Shown here: in pieces, positions 30,699 to 42,111 of the stretch
How positions within the stretch are numbered: position 1 is the stretch's first letter
How the letters are laid out: each line of letters starts with the position of its first letter
From: Symbiodinium natans
Lineage: Eukaryota > Sar > Dinophyceae > Suessiales > Symbiodiniaceae
Length of the DNA: 64,000 nt
Reading direction: 5' to 3'
Assembly: GCA_905221605.1 (NCBI GenBank)
Contig: CAJNDS010001491.1
Location: forward strand, 59,860-123,859
Position numbers and translations under genes: made by a program
Notes under the pieces: model-generated
Told to the model about the DNA's origin: nothing
The model's input: the letters and a program-made list of their open reading frames with translations, nothing else
The model's database searches: none

Positions 30699-30843
30699 CT
30701 GCAGAATCGTTCTTTCATGCTCGGGCATGCTTGGCTTGCGGAGGTGCTGGGGCCTGAACTGAACAGCAGCCACAAAACAGTTGTAGAATCGCGCCTCCTC
30801 ACTGCAGTCGGCGAAATCCTCGGAGAAGTGAACGGCGCGAATC
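30699..30843 (-). CDS. Coding exon, unknown protein (48 codons)
   Basis: The acceptor is CACCAAG|GATT and the donor is a GC type (CTGCAG|GCACC). It reads VHFSEDFADCSEEARFYNCF and onward with no stop. It is one of the longest single exons here. The product is not recognised. Confidence 0.6.
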
Positions 30844-31135
30844 CTTGGTGCTTGGAGGTGGAGGTGCCTGTAACGCAGCAATCTGAGGGTTCGGCAACTA
30901 GCCTTTCCTACAAACGATCTCCCTTCACAGACCTGCTGCAGATGCGCACCGGCCCCCGAGAACCCGAAATCCCCAACCCTAAGCCCTGAACCCCTAAAGA
31001 GCCCAAAAGCCCTCGACTCAAACCCTCACAGCCAGGCAGGATGGCAAACAGAAAGATCTGAAATTTACATACAAGATACACATTAAATAAATACATAAAT
31101 AACTAAATATATATGTATATGTATTTATACATATG

Positions 31136-31172
<37 letters not shown>

Positions 31173-31377
31173 CTCTGTGTGTGTGTGTGTGTATTTCATG
31201 CTTACATTTGAAAACGTGTCATAGACATTTGCCTTAGCTTCTATTGTCCTATGTAGCCCAAACATGGCCCTGTACCACCCCTATCTCTCCCAGTAACGAT
31301 ATCAAAATAAGGGTCAAAGGGTACCACTGGGCTACCAACATAGAGGTCAACGTCCCTTTCTTCCGAGGACGTCACAC

Positions 31378-31431
31378 CCAAGTGAGATCCGTGGATGACA
31401 GAGGGAAGGCAGCGATGGACCCCCAGCGGTC
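31378..31431 (-). CDS. Coding exon of 18 codons, unknown protein
   Basis: The acceptor is TTGTTCAG|GAC and the donor is ACTTGG|GTGTGA. It reads DRWGSIAAFPLSSTDLTW, phase 0 at both ends. A family B element lies directly downstream (31250-31345). Confidence 0.5.
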
Positions 31432-31737
31432 CTGAACAAAGCTAAGGCAGAAGGAGGGAGCCGTTTTAGGGTTTAGGTCTCCTTCTCCACGCCCCGCACA
31501 CGCCCTCGAAGTGTGTGTGAAAACCTCGGCATCATCTACAAGGTTCTCAACCCTGAAGCCGAAGCATAAGTTCAGGCCCAGGGCTCCATGAGGGTTCTTA
31601 GAACAAGTGCCTTGTAGCAGGGGAACCCGGGAAACCCCTCATTGCTGAACATGCACCCGAAATCTGAGCCCTGTACCCTCCTCCTGTGCCAGGCGACGCG
31701 CCGTGAAGAAGAGCTTCAAGGCCTACTTTGAATATGG

Positions 31738-31857
31738 AGTCCTAGGTTGCCCAGTAACCTAGGATGAAAAAGGGTGCCCTTTTTTGCTTAAAGGGGTTGA
31801 AAAGGGAACCCAATCTACCAAAAAGGGAATAAGGGTACTACTGGGCAATCCTAGAGT
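31738..31857. mobile_element. Family B element with 4-bp target duplication
   Basis: The ends are CTAGGTTGCCCAGTA and the inverse TACTGGGCAATCCTAG. On the minus strand GACT occurs directly outside both ends. The flanking minus-strand block (about 31640-31737) is open and protein-like (DSIFKVGLEALLHGASPG), so the element may be its upstream intron, but the upstream exon was not resolved. Confidence 0.65.
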
Positions 31858-32173
31858 CTTACATGTAGGGTAGTCAGCAAAGGGCACTAGAATCCCCCCG
31901 GCTTGTGGTTGAACACTTTCGGGCAGGGTCCAGCGGCCCCCCTCAACCCCGAAAACCCTACGACATGCGCCATCAGCTCATCAGCTCTTAAAGAGGAGCA
32001 GGGTTTAGAGGGTTGGTAGGGTTTCTAGGGTTCGGGGCCCTAAACCCTGAACCCTGAATCACAGCAAGAGTAAATCTGTTTGGGGTGTCCTCAGAGTATC
32101 CGAACAGCTCGGCCGCTAAAGTTCAACTTGGTGCTCCACACCCTGAGCCCCAAAACTCCAAGTCCTAAGCCTT

Positions 32174-32288
32174 GGGATGCTCCCCTCTTACACTGGGTTT
32201 AGGGTTTAGGGTTTAGGGTTTAGGGTTAGGGTTTAGGGGGATTCTAGTTTAAGGACTGCTAGTATAAGGGGGGAACACGGAACATCTC
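32174..32288. mobile_element. Family D element with a telomeric tract in its middle
   Basis: The left end GGGATGCTCCCCTCTTAC and right end GGACTGCTAGTATAAGGGGGG match the other D copies. The centre is five TTTAGGG units (about 32196-32239) instead of the usual TTAATAGGGATTATA-like core. Confidence 0.65.
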
Positions 32289-32460
32289 AACCCTAAACAA
32301 AATATGTCCCAAGCTCCAGAAACCCCAAGCCATGGAGACACCCGTTCAGGGTTCGGGGGCACGACTTCCGCCCTAAACCCTAAACCCTAAACCCAAAAGG
32401 GCTGCCCTAAACCCTAAACCTAAACCCTAAACCCCAGACCCTAGACCCTAAACCCTAAAC

Positions 32461-32530
32461 CGTGGCCTCATCCGGAGGTGGATCCTCTGTGTGGTCCACT
32501 TGGGCGACCTCCGCGGTCGGAGCCCTCAAT
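32461..32530 (-). CDS. Coding exon, unknown protein
   Basis: The acceptor is GCCCCAG|A and the donor is GCCACG|GTTTAGGG. It reads TAEVAQVDHTEDPPPDEAT and is acidic. The donor lies in the telomeric repeat. Confidence 0.55.
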
Positions 32531-32738
32531 CTGGGGCACCTCGTCAGCCCTTCAACTAAAAGAAACCCTAAACCCTAAACCCTAAACCCTAAACCCTAAA
32601 CCCTAAACCCCACCCCCTTACTTAACCCCTAAACCCTATACCCCAAAACCCTGAAATTCTGGAGAAACATGGCATCTCAAGCGTCCCACCTAGCCGCCCT
32701 GGCCTATCAAGCCCCCTACGCCCCGCAACCTGGACTAC

Positions 32739-32915
32739 TTATTTGCTTCAAGAATCCCACCCCCCCCCCCCCCCCACCCGCCCAAAAAAAAAAGAAAAAA
32801 GAAAAAAAAACAAACAAAAGTCCAAACACTCTTCCTTATAAGGGCAATTTATGGGATCATGGCCTTGCCTTGCATATGTTGTTATTATGGGGGGGGATTG
32901 GTTCTTAAGCAAGCC
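32739..32915. mobile_element. Family F small TIR element
   Basis: ACTTATTTGCTTCAAGAATCCC on the left and the inverse GGGATTGGTTCTTAAGCAAG on the right, with long C and A runs inside. Confidence 0.65.
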
Positions 32916-33004
32916 GTCGTCCTAAACCCTAAACCCTAAACCCTAAACCCTAAACCCTAAACCCTAAACCCTAAACCCTAAACCCTAAACCCTAAACCCT
33001 AAAC

Positions 33005-33100
33005 CCAGGGAACCTTCTTCAGCGACTCCATGACTTGCTCGTGAGGAGACGCTCGCGCGGCGTTTGTGCTCTCCGGCTCTTCGGAGCGGCCTTCGGGGAG
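33005..33100 (-). CDS. Coding exon of 32 codons, unknown protein
   Basis: The acceptor is CCCGAAG|CTC and the donor is CCCTGG|GTTTAGGG. It reads EGRSEEPESTNAARASPHE and onward. It is hydrophilic and phase 0 at both ends. Telomeric C tract (32923-33004) on the left, G tract on the right. Confidence 0.6.
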
Positions 33101-34259
33101 CTTCGGGCCCAGATTTTTGGGGTTTAGGGTTTAGGGTTTAGGGTTGAGGGTTGAGGGTTGAGGGGTTTAGGGTTTAGGAAGGCCCTGAGATCCAGGTATG
33201 ACAAGCGGCTGCTCAGGGTTGAGGGCAGCCTTCATTCCCGAAACCCTAAACCCGAGAATCAGACTCTTGACCACACCAAAGCCTTGAATCCCGAGTCCTG
33301 AACCTTAGACCACCCCCCCCCCCCCCCCCCAAAGAAACCCCAGAACCCTAAACCCTAAACCCTAACCCTCAACCCTGCAAGCTCAGAAGGACCGACCGGA
33401 AAGTACCGATCTCGTCCCCCCCCTTTATCTTCACACTTTGGAGGTTCAGGGCACTTATAACCCTCATTATAACTGTACTTATAAGACCCTCAAGTCCCTC
33501 AACATTGGGGTAATCAGTAACCATGAACCTGCAAGTAGGAGTGTCCTAGAAACTGCCCCACAGTACCCCTTCCAATTTCATGGGCCCCCCAAAATGGGTG
33601 TTTCCCAAACTAGGGGTGACCCTACAACTACCCCAAAGTATTTTCGGAAACTCCCATATTGCGCACCTTGCGTCTCGAGGCCCGCCCCGGCGTCCGCCAT
33701 TGCCCCGGGGCCGGAGGTGCGATCGGCCCGGTTTAGGGGCTTGATGCTCCTAAGCCATAACCTGAAAACACTCTTTAGGGTTTAGGGTCTCGGGTTTCGG
33801 CTTAGCCAAATTGAAACAAAATTGAAGTTGGTACCCAGTACTTCCTTAAGTTGCAGCGATTTTGCTTTAAGAGCCTTAGAGAGCTTGGCGTCGCACCTAA
33901 ACCCAACCCCAAACCCTAAACCCTAAACCCTGAACCCTAAACCCAAAACCCAAAACCCTAAACCCTCTTCTCACAGCACCCAGCTGTCGGCTTGAAGGCA
34001 TATGGCTTGCAAGCTGCAATCTCAGCCGAGGCATCCTTCCCAACAGCCAGGGGACCCCGAAACCAAAAGCCCAAGGCTCTCTAACCCTAAACCCTAAACC
34101 CTAAACCCTAAACCCCTAAACCCCTAAACCCCTAAACCCTTAAACCCCCTTAAACACCCCTTAAAACCACCTCAAACCCTTGAAACCCTTAAAGCCCTTG
34201 AAGCCCTAAACTCCTAAACCCGGAACTCCGGCCCACAAAGGCTTCGAAAAAAATACCAC

Positions 34260-34440
34260 TGCTTGGAGGTCCATGGGTACTTATAACCCCTAAACCCTAA
34301 ACCCTAAACCCTGAACCCTAAACCCTAAACCCTAAACCATAACCCCAATTAGAAGTCTACTGATAACCTGCCCAGGGGACTAGGGGGCTTATAAGTGCAG
34401 TCCTCATTGGGCGTTAGAAGTGCCCATGAACCTCCAAGTG
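34260..34440. mobile_element. Degenerate family C element containing a telomeric tract
   Basis: It starts CTTGGAGGTCCATGGGTAC and ends GTGCCCATGAACCTCCAAGTG, the family C termini. Seven CCCTAAA-type units (about 34288-34340) sit inside the left arm. Confidence 0.6.
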
Positions 34441-34710
34441 GACCACCTCTCCCTCTCCCTCATGTGAAGCGGTTCCCTCTCCCCAGCCCTTTAATAAGCC
34501 CTCATCCCGTGTTGAAGCTGCCATAAACCCTAAACGGCCCTAAAACCCTAAAACCCTAACACCCCAAAACCCCAAAACCCTAAAACCCCAAAACCCTAAA
34601 AACCCTAAAAACCCTAAAAACCCTAAAAACCCTAAAAACCCAAAACTCTAGGGTTTACCCTAAACCCTAAACCCTAAACCCTAAATCCGACATCCTAAAC
34701 CCTAAAGCCC

Positions 34711-34864
34711 TACTTGGAGGTTCATGGTACTTACTAACCAATCATAACTGTACTTATAACCCTACTTATAATACCCCTAAAGGGCCGTATAGGGTTATCC
34801 CACTTATAAGTAGGGTTATAAGTACAGTTATATTTGGATAGTAAGTACCATGAACCTTCAAGTA
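34711..34864. mobile_element. Family C long-palindrome element
   Basis: TACTTGGAGGTTCATGGTAC ... GTACCATGAACCTTCAAGTA with inverted ACTTATAACCCTACTTATAA arms, 154 bp, flanked by CCCTAAA-like words. Confidence 0.8.
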
Positions 34865-36365
34865 AACCCTCTACACTTTCCAAGCGGGACAGAACTGCCA
34901 CGGCTCTGCTCCACGGAGCTGGGCCGGGCGGGTGCCAGCGGAGGAGCCTGATGAAGAAACTTTGAGGGTTTGTGGAAAACGAATCTTGAGGGAAGGGTTT
35001 AGCGTTTAGGGTTTAGCGTTTAGGGTTTAGGGTTTAGGGTTAGGGTTTAGGGTTCAGGGTTTGTGGTTTAGGGTTTGGGTTCTTAGGGTTTGGGGCTGTA
35101 GGGTCTTAGGGTTCTGAGGTTTGGGGCTTATCAGTGTCCAGGCTCCTTTGTCCCAAACCCCTAAAACCCCATAAGCCCTAAGACCCTGAGACCCTGAAAC
35201 CCTGAAACCCTAAAACCCTGAACCCTAAAACCCCCTAAAGCCCCTAAAACCCCAAGACCCCCCTAACCCTGAAACCCTGATTCAGCCTTCGGCCGGCCCG
35301 AACCTCGCCCGCCCCGTCCGCCGCCTGGAGCGTTCAAGTCATTCGGGTCACGGCGAAAATTGGAGCTCTGATTCCACCCTTTTTCGGGTTTAGGGTTTTG
35401 GTTTGAGGGTTAAGGGTACAGGGTTTAGGGTTTAGGGCTCTGATTCCACCGTTTATAGACAAAAAGAGCTGCAACCCTCCAAACCCTGAACCCTATCCCT
35501 GCACCTCCCTACTGGGCATCTCAGGAAGGTAAAGCTCAGGCTTCTGAGCCCGTCTAGACCCGGCAAAAGGAGGTTGGTGCCTGAGGTTTGCATGAAGGTT
35601 TGGGGACTCAAAGCCTAAAGCCCACTACAAACCGACCCGAAAGACCAAAAAGCCCGAAGGCCACCAAACCCTAAACCCTAAACCCGAAACCCTAAACCCT
35701 AGACCCTAAACCCTAAACCCTAAACCCTAAACCCTGAATCCTGAACCCTAAACCCTAAACCCTAAACCCTCAACCCTCAACCCTCAACCCTAAACCCCAA
35801 ACCCTGAACACTCACGTGAAGGCCCTGCTGGAGTTTTGGAGGGCTTCCCAGCGAGGCCTTTGGCTTCCCTGATTGGGTATCCGACATCGTCTCCCTGGCA
35901 GGTCCAGTGTCAGCTTCACGTGTATCTACATCTATTATATATATATATATATATATATACATAAATTATACATATACTTATACATTTCAACATTATGTTG
36001 CGTATGTATAGTATATATGTGCATATGTGTATGCATAATCTTTGCTAAGGACCGTTTCCTCAGTTTTCTGCCTTTTTCCTGCGGTGGGGGGGGGGGGGGG
36101 GGGCGAGGGATCCGGGGCAACAGCGTCTTGAAGGCGGACATTTGTGCGACTTAAAACAAAGCGCTCAAACTCTGCGCTTCCATACGAGTGCACTCCTATC
36201 CTTATACCAAGATGGGACCCAAATTCTCCCCACCTTACTCCCTTCTGCCTCTCTATACCACAAGGGGAGCATGCCAGTTCATAAGCCTGCAGGGTTATAG
36301 GTTTCTTTGCGGCTAATCCCTAAACCCTAAACCCTAAACCCTAAACCCTAAACCCTAAACCCTAC

Positions 36366-36438
36366 GGCTCAGAGTTCAGGGCATTCAGCCCAGCTCCCAC
36401 CTGCGACGCGGAGGGCCGCGGCAGGAGGTGGGCCATGG
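36366..36438 (-). CDS. Coding exon, unknown protein
   Basis: The donor is GAGCC|GTAGGGTTTAGGG and the acceptor is probably CTGGGAG|CC. It reads MAHLLPRPSASQVGAGLNAL. It is bounded by a C tract (36301-36365) and a G tract (36451-36497). Confidence 0.5.
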
Positions 36439-36499
36439 CTCCCAGCCACAGGGTTTAGGGTTTAGGGTTTAGGGTTTAGGGTTTAGGGTTTAGGGTTCA

Positions 36500-37190
36500 A
36501 GATTGAGGGACTCGAGTTGAAGGTGTAGGCTTTATAGGGCTTAAGGTTTAGGGCGTAAGGCTTACGGTTGGAAAGTCGGGTTGCCAAAAGGGGAACTGTA
36601 GTTATAAGCTGATCATTACCCTAATCAGCATCGGCATGGCACGTAACAAAAGCTACCCATGAACCTAGACGAGGCTAAGGGGATTCCATACCCCAAAGTG
36701 GTGCCTTTGTCAGGGTCTCTCTTGCACAAGGGCTCTCCATAGGATAAAAAAGGTTCCACGGTTCAGGGTTTATGGACCGTCGGTACTAGGTTGCCACAAA
36801 ACGCATACAAAGCTTGCATGCCTGGATCAGCTTGCTTGAGACGTAAAGCTAGGCATGGCAATGGATGGTCTTGTGGCAGAGTGTATTTCCAATATAAAAT
36901 CATAAATAATAAATGTTATTTTTATCAGTATCATGTAAACTGTTATCTTTATTATATTTTACTATGATATCACTCATTGGTACTGAATGCCCAAAGAACA
37001 GAAAGTACCTAAGGTGACCGTGTTGACACTCTTGATCTTAGCCATCAAGGCTTACAGGTAGCTACCACGGAGGAATTTCGAAGTGAACCCCCTAAACGCC
37101 ACCGAAACCTCCACCAACCACCAGGCCGTCTGATAAGCTCCCTGGACCCGGTGTAAGGTGAAAGTGGACATGGTGAATCCTGAGCACTCA
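36500..37190. other. No gene supported
   Basis: It includes an AT-rich stretch at about 36880-36970 and scattered telomere-like words. I see no convincing exon or element end. Confidence 0.4.
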
Positions 37191-37904
37191 CACCCTAAAC
37201 CCCAGACCCTAAACCCAAAACCCTAACCCCCCCCCCCACAACCCTCTCCCCAAGTTCGGGTTTCGGCTCAAGAAGGCTTAGGGTTGAGGGGAGTCCTATA
37301 AAACTTGCCGCAAGCCCGAACCAAAAACAGCCGAAACCCTAACCCCCAAACTGTAAACCTGCAAGACTCCTGCAAGTGTTGAGAGTTTAGGGCTTAGCGT
37401 TGAGGGCTTAGGGTACCTGCGTACTCCCAACCCGCAACCCAAAGATTAACGCGCTAATCCAGGCTCGCCTCCTGTTCCGGGATGGTTGCAAGGCGTCATG
37501 GGTCTTGTAGGGTAGGTTACAAGCGATGGGGCTTTGGTGCTTTACAAGGTTCAGGGTGGCCCTGAAGCACACAACAGCCCACACCCGTAGTGCCCCCAAA
37601 CCCTAAACCCTAAACCCTAAACCCTAAACCCTAAACCCCAATAAGCCCTAATACCCCCAAACCCCTCATCTGCCAGGATGCCAGTGAGGGCTCTCTTGTT
37701 TTCATTCGCGGCACGCTCATGCTCGCCGGAAGCCCGTGTAGCTTGCAATGACCTTCGCATCAGACACCTGCCATGCGCCCAGCCACGCCTGCGCGACAGT
37801 TTCAGGGGTATCCGGATGTCATGGGTCCAGAACTGCGCACCGAACTACTCTTTTTTGGCACGGATTGCTGCCTGCCCTGCTTTGAAACCTCTCTTCAGCT
37901 GCTG

Positions 37905-37910
37905 CTGCTG

Positions 37911-37950
<40 letters not shown>

Positions 37951-37990
37951 CACTACTACTACCACTACTACTACCACTACTACTACATAC
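37905..37990. repeat. (TAC)n microsatellite
   Basis: About 28 TAC/CAC triplets. The plus-strand frame upstream (37678-37904) is open through it, but no splice context supports a gene. Confidence 0.9.
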
Positions 37991-39055
37991 ATGCCGGGCA
38001 TGAGCTTCGTGCAGGGAAGTCTGCCTGTGGAGCAGGGTAGCCAGCATTCTGCCCTTTCGGGGCAGGGTACCTGGGCACAGTTGGCATCTTTGCCCCGAGC
38101 CTAGGGGTCGTCTTGTTTTTCCTGGTTGGTGGCTCTTGTTTTTTGGTTGTTGCTAAAGGCAAGAAAGGAAGGAAAGGCGACTTGGGTGATGAAGGAAGGA
38201 GGGACGGAAGAAAGAAGCAAAAGAAGAAGTGAAGAATCAATGTCAGCAAACGCGTCCACAGCGCATAGCAAATTACCTCATTTGTTTACCCTATACCCTA
38301 GAACATCAACACCCCCAGATCCAACCCCCCCCCCCCCCCCCCCCCCCCGCAAGCCCTAAACTCTCAAATGCTGAAGCCCTAAACCCCCCCAAGCCCTAAA
38401 CCCTCAAACCCCAAAACCCTGGGATTTACGGTCTTCGATGGCCACCTTAACAGCCCTACTAGAATGTGGCCCTTAGGAGATTTGGCGCTTAAGGCCCAGG
38501 GATGTAGGGCTTCAACACCCCAACTTGTAACACCCTAAACCCTAAACCCTAAACCGTCAAACCCTAAACCAAGCTTTTCGGAGCTCAGCCCCCGCGCGGT
38601 CCCGGCAGAGTCTGCGGATGATAGCCTGGCCGGGTCGTCTGGAAGGTGGCAGGGCCTACAGGATGTTTACATTCTGACACCCCGTAGAATCAACCTTTTA
38701 GGTGACCTACAAGATATGGAACCCTTTTTTGGGTTGGGTGCTTTAAAAGGAACCTTGAAGCAAAAATGCGTAAAGGGTACCACTGGGCTACCAAGTTAGG
38801 CTGTGTTGTTTGCAAACGCAGCTGTGATTTCTGAGACTCCAACTACCTCTCGAGTTTCCCCCGGACAAACCAAGCTCGAAAGCCCCCAAAGGTTCGGCGC
38901 CGCCTCCTGACGGTAGGAGTTTAGGGTTTGGGTTTAGAGTTTAGGGTTTGGGGCTTAGGGGTTAGGGTTTAGGGTTTAGGGTTTGGGTTTTCGTTCCCGC
39001 AGAACACGATACCCCATGGTTAAGGTCAACCCTGCGGCACCAGTCTCAAAAGCCT

Positions 39056-39206
39056 GAACTACTAGTTGTTCAAGAACCCCGCAAAAATTGAAATATATGT
39101 TCAAGAACCCCGCAAAAATAGAAATACATTACTCCTCATAAGAGAAATCAGACTTGTCATTTCTTTTTTTGGGGTTCTTCAGCAAAAGGTAGTGAGCTTC
39201 CCCCCC
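39056..39206. mobile_element. Family F element with internal 35-bp duplication
   Basis: The left end is ACTACTAGTTGTTCAAGAACCCC and the right end is GGGGTTCTTCAGCAAAAGGTAG. The segment around TTCAAGAACCCCGCAAAAAT occurs twice in tandem at the left. Confidence 0.65.
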
Positions 39207-39538
39207 ATGGGGCAACGAAGCCAAGGTGCCACCGCTCAGCTGACTGCTGTACGACGGCGGCTGACCTGAACAAACCCTAAACCCTAAGCCCTAAGCCCTA
39301 AACCCTAAACCCTAAACCCCCAAAACCCAAAACCCAAAACCCAAAACCCAAAACCCTAAACCCTAAACCCTAAACCCCACCCCAAACCAGGGCTCGAGGA
39401 ACCACTGGAGGGCGGGTGTACCCGAAGCAGATCTGGGAAGCTCTCCACACTTGGGGCACCTTGTTTCGGGGGATCCTTATTCTAAAGATGCCTCACCATA
39501 TAGGGCTTCGGGTTTAGGGTTTAAGGTTTTACCAACTG

Positions 39539-39768
39539 TGACAGATGACTTGGTGCTGGGTCACGCTAAATTGCAAACCCCAACCCCACTTCAAACAAAG
39601 TCAAGCCAGACAAACACTGCCGAGACGCTCAGCCTGATTCCTCTTCGCAGCTGTTATGCGCAGATCGAACTGAATCCAAGTCACAGTCAGCCCCCTGCTA
39701 CTCGGAGATTCGTGGACAGGTACAAGCGAGGTTGTATGTACCTGAATTTGGGATATCATGAGTCATAG
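39539..39768 (+). CDS. Possible coding block, unknown protein
   Basis: Plus-strand open frame of about 75 codons ending in TAG. It is protein-like and rich in Thr, Gln and Ser. No splice sites or domain are identified. Confidence 0.3.
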
Positions 39769-40443
39769 CTGCAGTTACCCTCCTGATAACCCCACGTAGG
39801 ACCTCTCCAAGAGCCTCCCAGCAACACTAACTCCGAAGCCGCCTTGTTGCGGCTTCTGGGTATGGAGTGGCGGCGAGAAGGACGACGCCTGCGCGCGGGG
39901 AAAGCCAGAATTGCTGGAAAGCAGGCGAGGATCGGGATGGAGGTTCCCTGAGTTTAAGGCGGGCCCCGAGCCGAACGCTAGCCCAAACTCAAAAGCCCGA
40001 ACCCCGCAAAAGTCGTCACTTGCGTTGCAGTTGAAGGCCGAGCCCTACGGAAGCGTGCAGCCGGCCGGACTGGGCCTGCTCACATGTTCGCAGATATGCA
40101 TGCTAACATGTACGTTAGCATGCGTATGATGTGTATGTACATATATAATGCACATACTCATGTCTCTAACTTATGCTCCCTTTTGGGTCCTCCCTATGAC
40201 AGGGTTAAGGGCACCGAGAAAGGAAGCACAATCGGCGCACTTCTGATATGTACATATACATGTACACATATCTGTATATACAGTATACGAAGACACCGGC
40301 ACCAGTACTTGAAAGTTTCCCTAGAATGAGTCCAACAGAACGTTTCTGCTCCTTCTGGGACGTACCGTGATGCACTGTACTGAAAGCCATGGTTCCAGAA
40401 CTGAAAAGCTGCGGTTTAGGGTTTAGGATTTCGGGTTTAGGGC

Positions 40444-40509
40444 TGCGGGCCTTGTTTCCCACTTGATGGATGACCCCGTCGCGCGCGCCGATCTGCGGGC
40501 GCGTGGCCT
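40444..40509 (-). CDS. Putative coding exon, unknown protein
   Basis: The acceptor is TTGGCAG|GCC and the donor is a GC type (CCGCA|GCCCTAAAC). It reads TRPQIGARDGVIHQVGNKAR. Confidence 0.45.
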
Positions 40510-40813
40510 GCCAACAACATGGGCGGATGGTTAGTATCGGGTCTGGGGTCCAGGAAGTAGAGGTTGGCTCAAGGGTAAATATCCGGAAGCCCAAACCAAA
40601 ACCAAATGATGGCCAGCTTGCGGTGGAAACTGCGAGCCATTGTCCTCCAGGGTGGTCTCTTCGGGTTCTTCCGAATTCGTGCTTCCTTTATAGGGGTCTG
40701 TTCAATGGCTTCCTTCAATCTTGCGCGCCAAAGAGGGCCTACAATTGCCAAAGCAACTGCCCCGCATGCATAAGCCCTCACACCGCCCACCTCATCCTGC
40801 CCCTGCCGCTCCG

Positions 40814-40972
40814 TACTTGGAGATCCATGGGTACTTACAAGTGGGGTTATAAGTATCCTAAGTAAGGTTATAACCATAATTACCCACATAATAGAGGTAC
40901 CCTAAGTAAGGTTTCAACCATAGTTACCCCTACTTATATCCCTACTTCTAAGTGCCCATGAACCTGCAAGTA
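40814..40972. mobile_element. Family C element, rearranged
   Basis: Termini TACTTGGAGATCCATGGGTAC and CATGAACCTGCAAGTA. Inside, a unit near CCTAAGTAAGGTTATAACCA is duplicated in tandem. Confidence 0.65.
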
Positions 40973-41807
40973 CCCCTCCTTGCCTCTATCTGTGGCACCG
41001 AAGGCGCATGCCTGGGGCATATCGAGGCATGGGTGTTGACCAAACGGTATCCATCATCTAGGGTTTAGGGTTTAGGGTTTAGGGTTTAGGGTTCAGGGTT
41101 TAGGGCCAGGGTTAGTTGCTGGTGGTTGAATTTAGGAACCAAGCGGGTTTGGATCTAGGGTTTAGGGTATACACTGCATCAAGTATCGGGTGGCCGGGAG
41201 CTCGCCTGAGCGAGTTTGAGTAGGTAACGGGCGTGATGAATGTTTGAATCAGCCCGTGCAGCGAGTGATGTATGCATGAGAGAGAGGAGTGTCTCTACCA
41301 AATCCAAGAGCAGTTACGGAGTAGGCTTGAGGAATTTAGTTCTCCACCGTCGAGTGAGGTTGGGGTAGCCATCGCACCCAACATTCCAAACCTAGAGCAA
41401 ACTTACCGAGCCTAAGCCCATCTACCAAGAACTCTCAGACACAAGCCGAGAATCCTCCTCCCCCCCTCAGCTCCCTGCAACTCAGCCCCAACTAGTCCAA
41501 TAACTCACAAACAACGAGGCCCTAAACCCTAAACCCTAAACCATAAGCCCTAAACCCTAAATTTTAAACCCTAAACCCTAAACCCTAGCACCCGAACGTC
41601 CAATGCCCCAAGCGCTCCCTGAACAATTGCCCTTGAAATCCCCTTCTCAAAGGAGTCATACTCGGGGACCCCCTCTCAGGATGTCACCCTTAGAGGCTCC
41701 CTTAATGTACTCCGAATTTGGCCCATAAATTGCCTTAGAGGATCTTCAAAGAAGGGTCCCAAACCCATGGGTGCAACCTTACATTCCACCCTTGAAAAGC
41801 AAAACTT

Positions 41808-41905
41808 GGGATGTTCCCGCTTCTCCTAACAGTCCTTAATAGGGATTCCAGTACCCCCAATTATAATCTCTATTAAGGACTGGTAGTAAAAGGGGGGAAC
41901 ATCCC
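41808..41905. mobile_element. Family D small TIR element
   Basis: GGGATGTTCCCGCTTCTCCTAAC ... GGTAGTAAAAGGGGGGAACATCCC with inverted CAGTCCTTAATAGGGATT arms. Confidence 0.75.
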
Positions 41906-42027
41906 AACCCTAAACCCTAAAACCCTGAACCCGAAGCCCTAAGCCCTAAACCCTAAACCCCAAACCCTAAACCCCAAACCCTAAACCCCAAACCCTAAAC
42001 CCCAAACCCTAAACCCCAAACCCTAAC

Positions 42028-42111
42028 CAGAACAGCGCAGCAAGAGAGGCCACTCTCAGCCCGCAGCAGCTGCGGTGCCTGCGTCGCAGGCGGGTTGCTG
42101 CCCATCATCAC
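42028..42111 (-). CDS. Coding exon of 28 codons, unknown protein
   Basis: The acceptor is GCGGCCAG|GTG and the donor is TTCTG|GTTAGGG. It reads MGSNPPATQAPQLLRAESG and is phase 0 at both ends. C-strand tract on the left (41940-42027), G-strand tract on the right. Confidence 0.6.
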
